A stretch of 64,000 bases of DNA from Onchocerca lupi (taxonomy: Eukaryota > Nematoda > Chromadorea > Rhabditida > Onchocercidae), in NCBI GenBank assembly GCA_028564675.1, contig JAOVVO010000192.1, forward strand, positions 55,487 through 119,486, written 5' to 3'. Under the pieces are notes generated by a model that saw nothing but the letters and a program-made list of their open reading frames with translations, ran no database searches and was not told where the DNA came from. Positions 62,516 to 64,000 of this stretch are shown piece by piece (the stretch's first letter is position 1; the number at the start of each line of letters is the position of its first letter). The translations under genes were made by a program, and so were the position numbers.

Positions 62516-62555
62516 CTTAACTGTGTAGTATATTTATATATACTAGACAGTTAAG
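62516..62555. repeat. 40-base hairpin next to a TA microsatellite
   Basis: CTTAACTGTGTAGTATAT pairs with ATATACTAGACAGTTAAG (one internal G/G mismatch) around a short loop, followed directly by about 10 TA units (62555-62575). The size is compatible with a small foldback element; a small-RNA precursor is less likely because the stem is short. Confidence 0.65.
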
Positions 62556-62670
62556 TTATATATATATATATATATGTATGTTTAATGCTATGATAATAAA
62601 ATGATGGATTTTTCATTAATTTAATTCATTATTTAATGAAAAATTCGTTAAATTTCGAAAAAAATTGTTC

Positions 62671-62671
<1 letters not shown>

Positions 62672-62701
<30 letters not shown>
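62672..62701. repeat. poly-T tract, 30 bases
   Basis: Pure T run just beyond the putative donor of the minus-strand exon at 62729-63052. In the minus orientation it would encode a Lys run if read through. It is more likely the intron's polyA-rich start. Confidence 0.85.
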
Positions 62702-62728
62702 CAAAATAATAGAAGTAGGAAAACTAAC

Positions 62729-63052
62729 AGGACTGGATGGCGAAGTGATAAAGCAGTCATATGTTGGTTCAGTTAATTCATGATGATCAAAGGACTGGTT
62801 AAATACGGTACTGGGATCGAGTTCCCAACTGCGTAGGCGACATGATGATGTTGTCGATGTCATAGTTACATCACAAAAGGCATTTCCGGAATTCGTTCTG
62901 GATTGATACGTATTGTCTTGTTCGTTGTAAAATAATGCTGTTGATGAATCTAATTTTTTTGCAATACTTTTTTGTCGCTCGATTGGATAATCATTTTTAA
63001 ATCGATATTTTCGTTGAAAGCATCCACAGAAAGAATCCCACACAAATGACAT
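62729..63052 (-). CDS. first coding exon of an unrecognised gene (partial)
   Basis: A minus-strand frame opens with ATG at 63052-63050 and encodes 108 residues, up to a candidate donor CAGTCCT|GTTAGT at 62729/62728. The N-terminus MSFVWDSFCGCFQRKYR has two close Cys followed by basic residues, a pattern often seen in palmitoylated, membrane-tethered proteins. The rest is polar, Ser/Thr/Asn-rich (SSTALFYNEQDNTY, MTSTTSSCRLRSW, HHELTEPTYDCF) and contains Trp, His and Cys, unlike AT-rich noise. I do not recognise the family. I found no convincing downstream exon in the window to its left. If not spliced, the frame would run through the poly-T tract as a Lys run and stop at 62648, which seems unlikely. 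Confidence 0.45.
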
Positions 63053-63472
63053 TTTTCATTTGGTAGTCATCATATCAACAAATTGCCAAATGGAAAGTAT
63101 GTTTTAACTTAACGGAAGTACCATTGGCCAAGTAATTTAGATTATGGCTTAAAGCGATTATTGATTTCAAAATGTAACACACAACAATTCTGCTATAAAT
63201 TGAATTACTTTTTCCAATTTATCATCGAAATTGTCGAGAAATATACGAAATTTCGCTTTGACTAAACTGTGCTCCATATTATCACATACAGAAATGTTGA
63301 ATAAATCATCATTATGGTAAAACAAAAATTGCAGGAGTAATAAATGGCATATTATTCGTTGCAGCAATAAATGTTCAGAATAAATAAAATTGTACTACGT
63401 TGTAGACAAATATATTAGATCATCATATCGGAATAAATATTTGTTTCACTTTTCTTCTTCGATGTTTCTTTT
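63053..63472. other. upstream region of the unrecognised gene
   Basis: It should hold that gene's promoter. A 36-codon minus-strand frame (63277-63167, MEHSLVKAKFRIFLDNFDDK ...) has protein-like composition but no splice signals or homology that I can name. I left it uncalled. Confidence 0.4.
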
Positions 63473-63935
63473 TTTCTTGAAACCTTAAATACTAAACGAA
63501 ATGTGACATATTTGAATTTAGGAATTTGATAATTATTGGTCAGTGAAAAATTATATAATAAAGTTATTGATTTATACACCAATATAAATTTTGTTTTTTT
63601 TCATCCTGCAAAAAAAACGGAATAAATTTCTGAAAAATCTCCTTCTCAAAAAAAGAAAAAAACGCAAGTAATTTTAATATTTACATATGAATAGTAAAAA
63701 TATATACAAAAAAATATATAAAACACATATTATACACATTTTTTTCTTGAAACTTTAAATTACGAAAAAATTTTGTGTATTTGAATTTAGAAATTTGATA
63801 ATTTAATTTTCCATGAATATAATTTTTAAAATTTTCATGGGAAATGTAACAGAATTGTTGATTTATACATCAGTATCATTAGTTTCTGTCATCATGCAAA
63901 AAACAAGAAAAGGAAATAAATTTTGAAAAAAACAA
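63473..63935. repeat. two-copy tandem duplication, 270-bp offset
   Basis: TTTCTTGAAACCTTAAAT at 63473 recurs at 63743 as TTTCTTGAAACTTTAAAT. The copies then match through TATTTGAATTTAGGAATTTG/TAGAAATTTG, the GATTTATACACCAATAT/GATTTATACATCAGTAT block and a final CATCCTGCAAAAAA/CATCATGCAAAAAA. It is old and diverged. A third start may lie at 63970 (ATTTCTTAAACT), cut by the window edge. Confidence 0.7.
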
Positions 63936-64000
63936 AGGAATTTAATATATATATTATAATACATATATATTTCTTAAACTACCAATTCCAAGCCTAAATT

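Larger units (their letters stand above)
57765..62728. other. AT-rich intergenic DNA with scattered repeats
   Basis: 5 kb upstream of CAP. The left part should hold the CAP promoter; 57900-58130 is a marked A-rich strand-biased stretch. It contains the second Helitron-like copy, a perfect palindrome, a GT-rich minisatellite-like patch and a 40-bp hairpin, all listed separately. Frames at 61130-61369 (minus), 61364-61552 and 61804-62034 (plus) are low-complexity. The last reaches a GTTAGT donor near 61965 but has no family signal. Confidence 0.55.

Noticed and set aside
63167..63277. 36-codon minus-strand frame (MEHSLVKAKFRIF...)
   Set aside because: Reasonable composition but too short, with no splice sites and no family match.

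Overview
The window reads as nuclear DNA of a nematode, most likely a filarial (spirurid) worm. The DNA is strongly AT-rich. Genes are split by many small-to-medium introns with nematode-style acceptors (a T-rich tract ending in CAG, TAG or AAG). Several first ATGs lie just behind an acceptor, as expected for spliced-leader trans-splicing. The encoded proteins are animal orthologues. There is no operon-like crowding, and there are no bacterial features, CRISPR arrays, rRNA or tRNA genes that I can recognise. The species assignment is an inference.

Layout. A short MBLAC1-type metallo-beta-lactamase gene (minus, 2387-3796) is divergent from a mitochondrial ribosomal S28 gene (plus, 4249-6640). 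A coiled-coil-coding tail follows S28 in broken frames. Next comes a complete 14-exon ATP-dependent 6-phosphofructokinase (8669-14537, 817 codons). After a repeat-filled 4.2 kb spacer comes a complete 10-exon phosphoglycerate kinase (18734-22649, 415 codons). The two glycolytic genes are thus neighbours on the same strand, one upstream and one downstream of the triose stage. A ZC2HC1 zinc-finger gene (26238-31158, 308 codons) has long AT-rich introns. The 31.3-34.8 kb interval is a mobile-element graveyard: a decayed BEL/Pao gag on the minus strand lies between two copies of a repeated segment, and one copy carries a Helitron-like insertion whose empty site is visible in the other.

A 17-exon extracellular heparan-sulfate 6-O-endosulfatase (SULF/sul-1, 37962-45047, 794 codons) converges on a cyclase-associated protein gene (CAP/cas-1, minus, 46954-57764). 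CAP has two alternative first coding exons. One encodes the usual coiled-coil N-terminus (498-residue product). The other, at 52670-54578, encodes about 636 residues of unfamiliar, probably disordered sequence carrying candidate PP1 and 14-3-3 docking motifs (1086-residue product). The right end holds a second Helitron-like copy, several palindromes, the start of an unrecognised minus-strand gene (62729-63052) and a 270-bp tandem duplication.

All exon joins were worked out by hand from reading phase and splice consensus and were checked for phase continuity. For the seven complete coding models (the long CAP form included) the summed exon lengths give whole codon numbers. Start codons of the MBLAC1 and CAP genes and everything labelled repeat or coding-like are less certain. 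No database search was possible.
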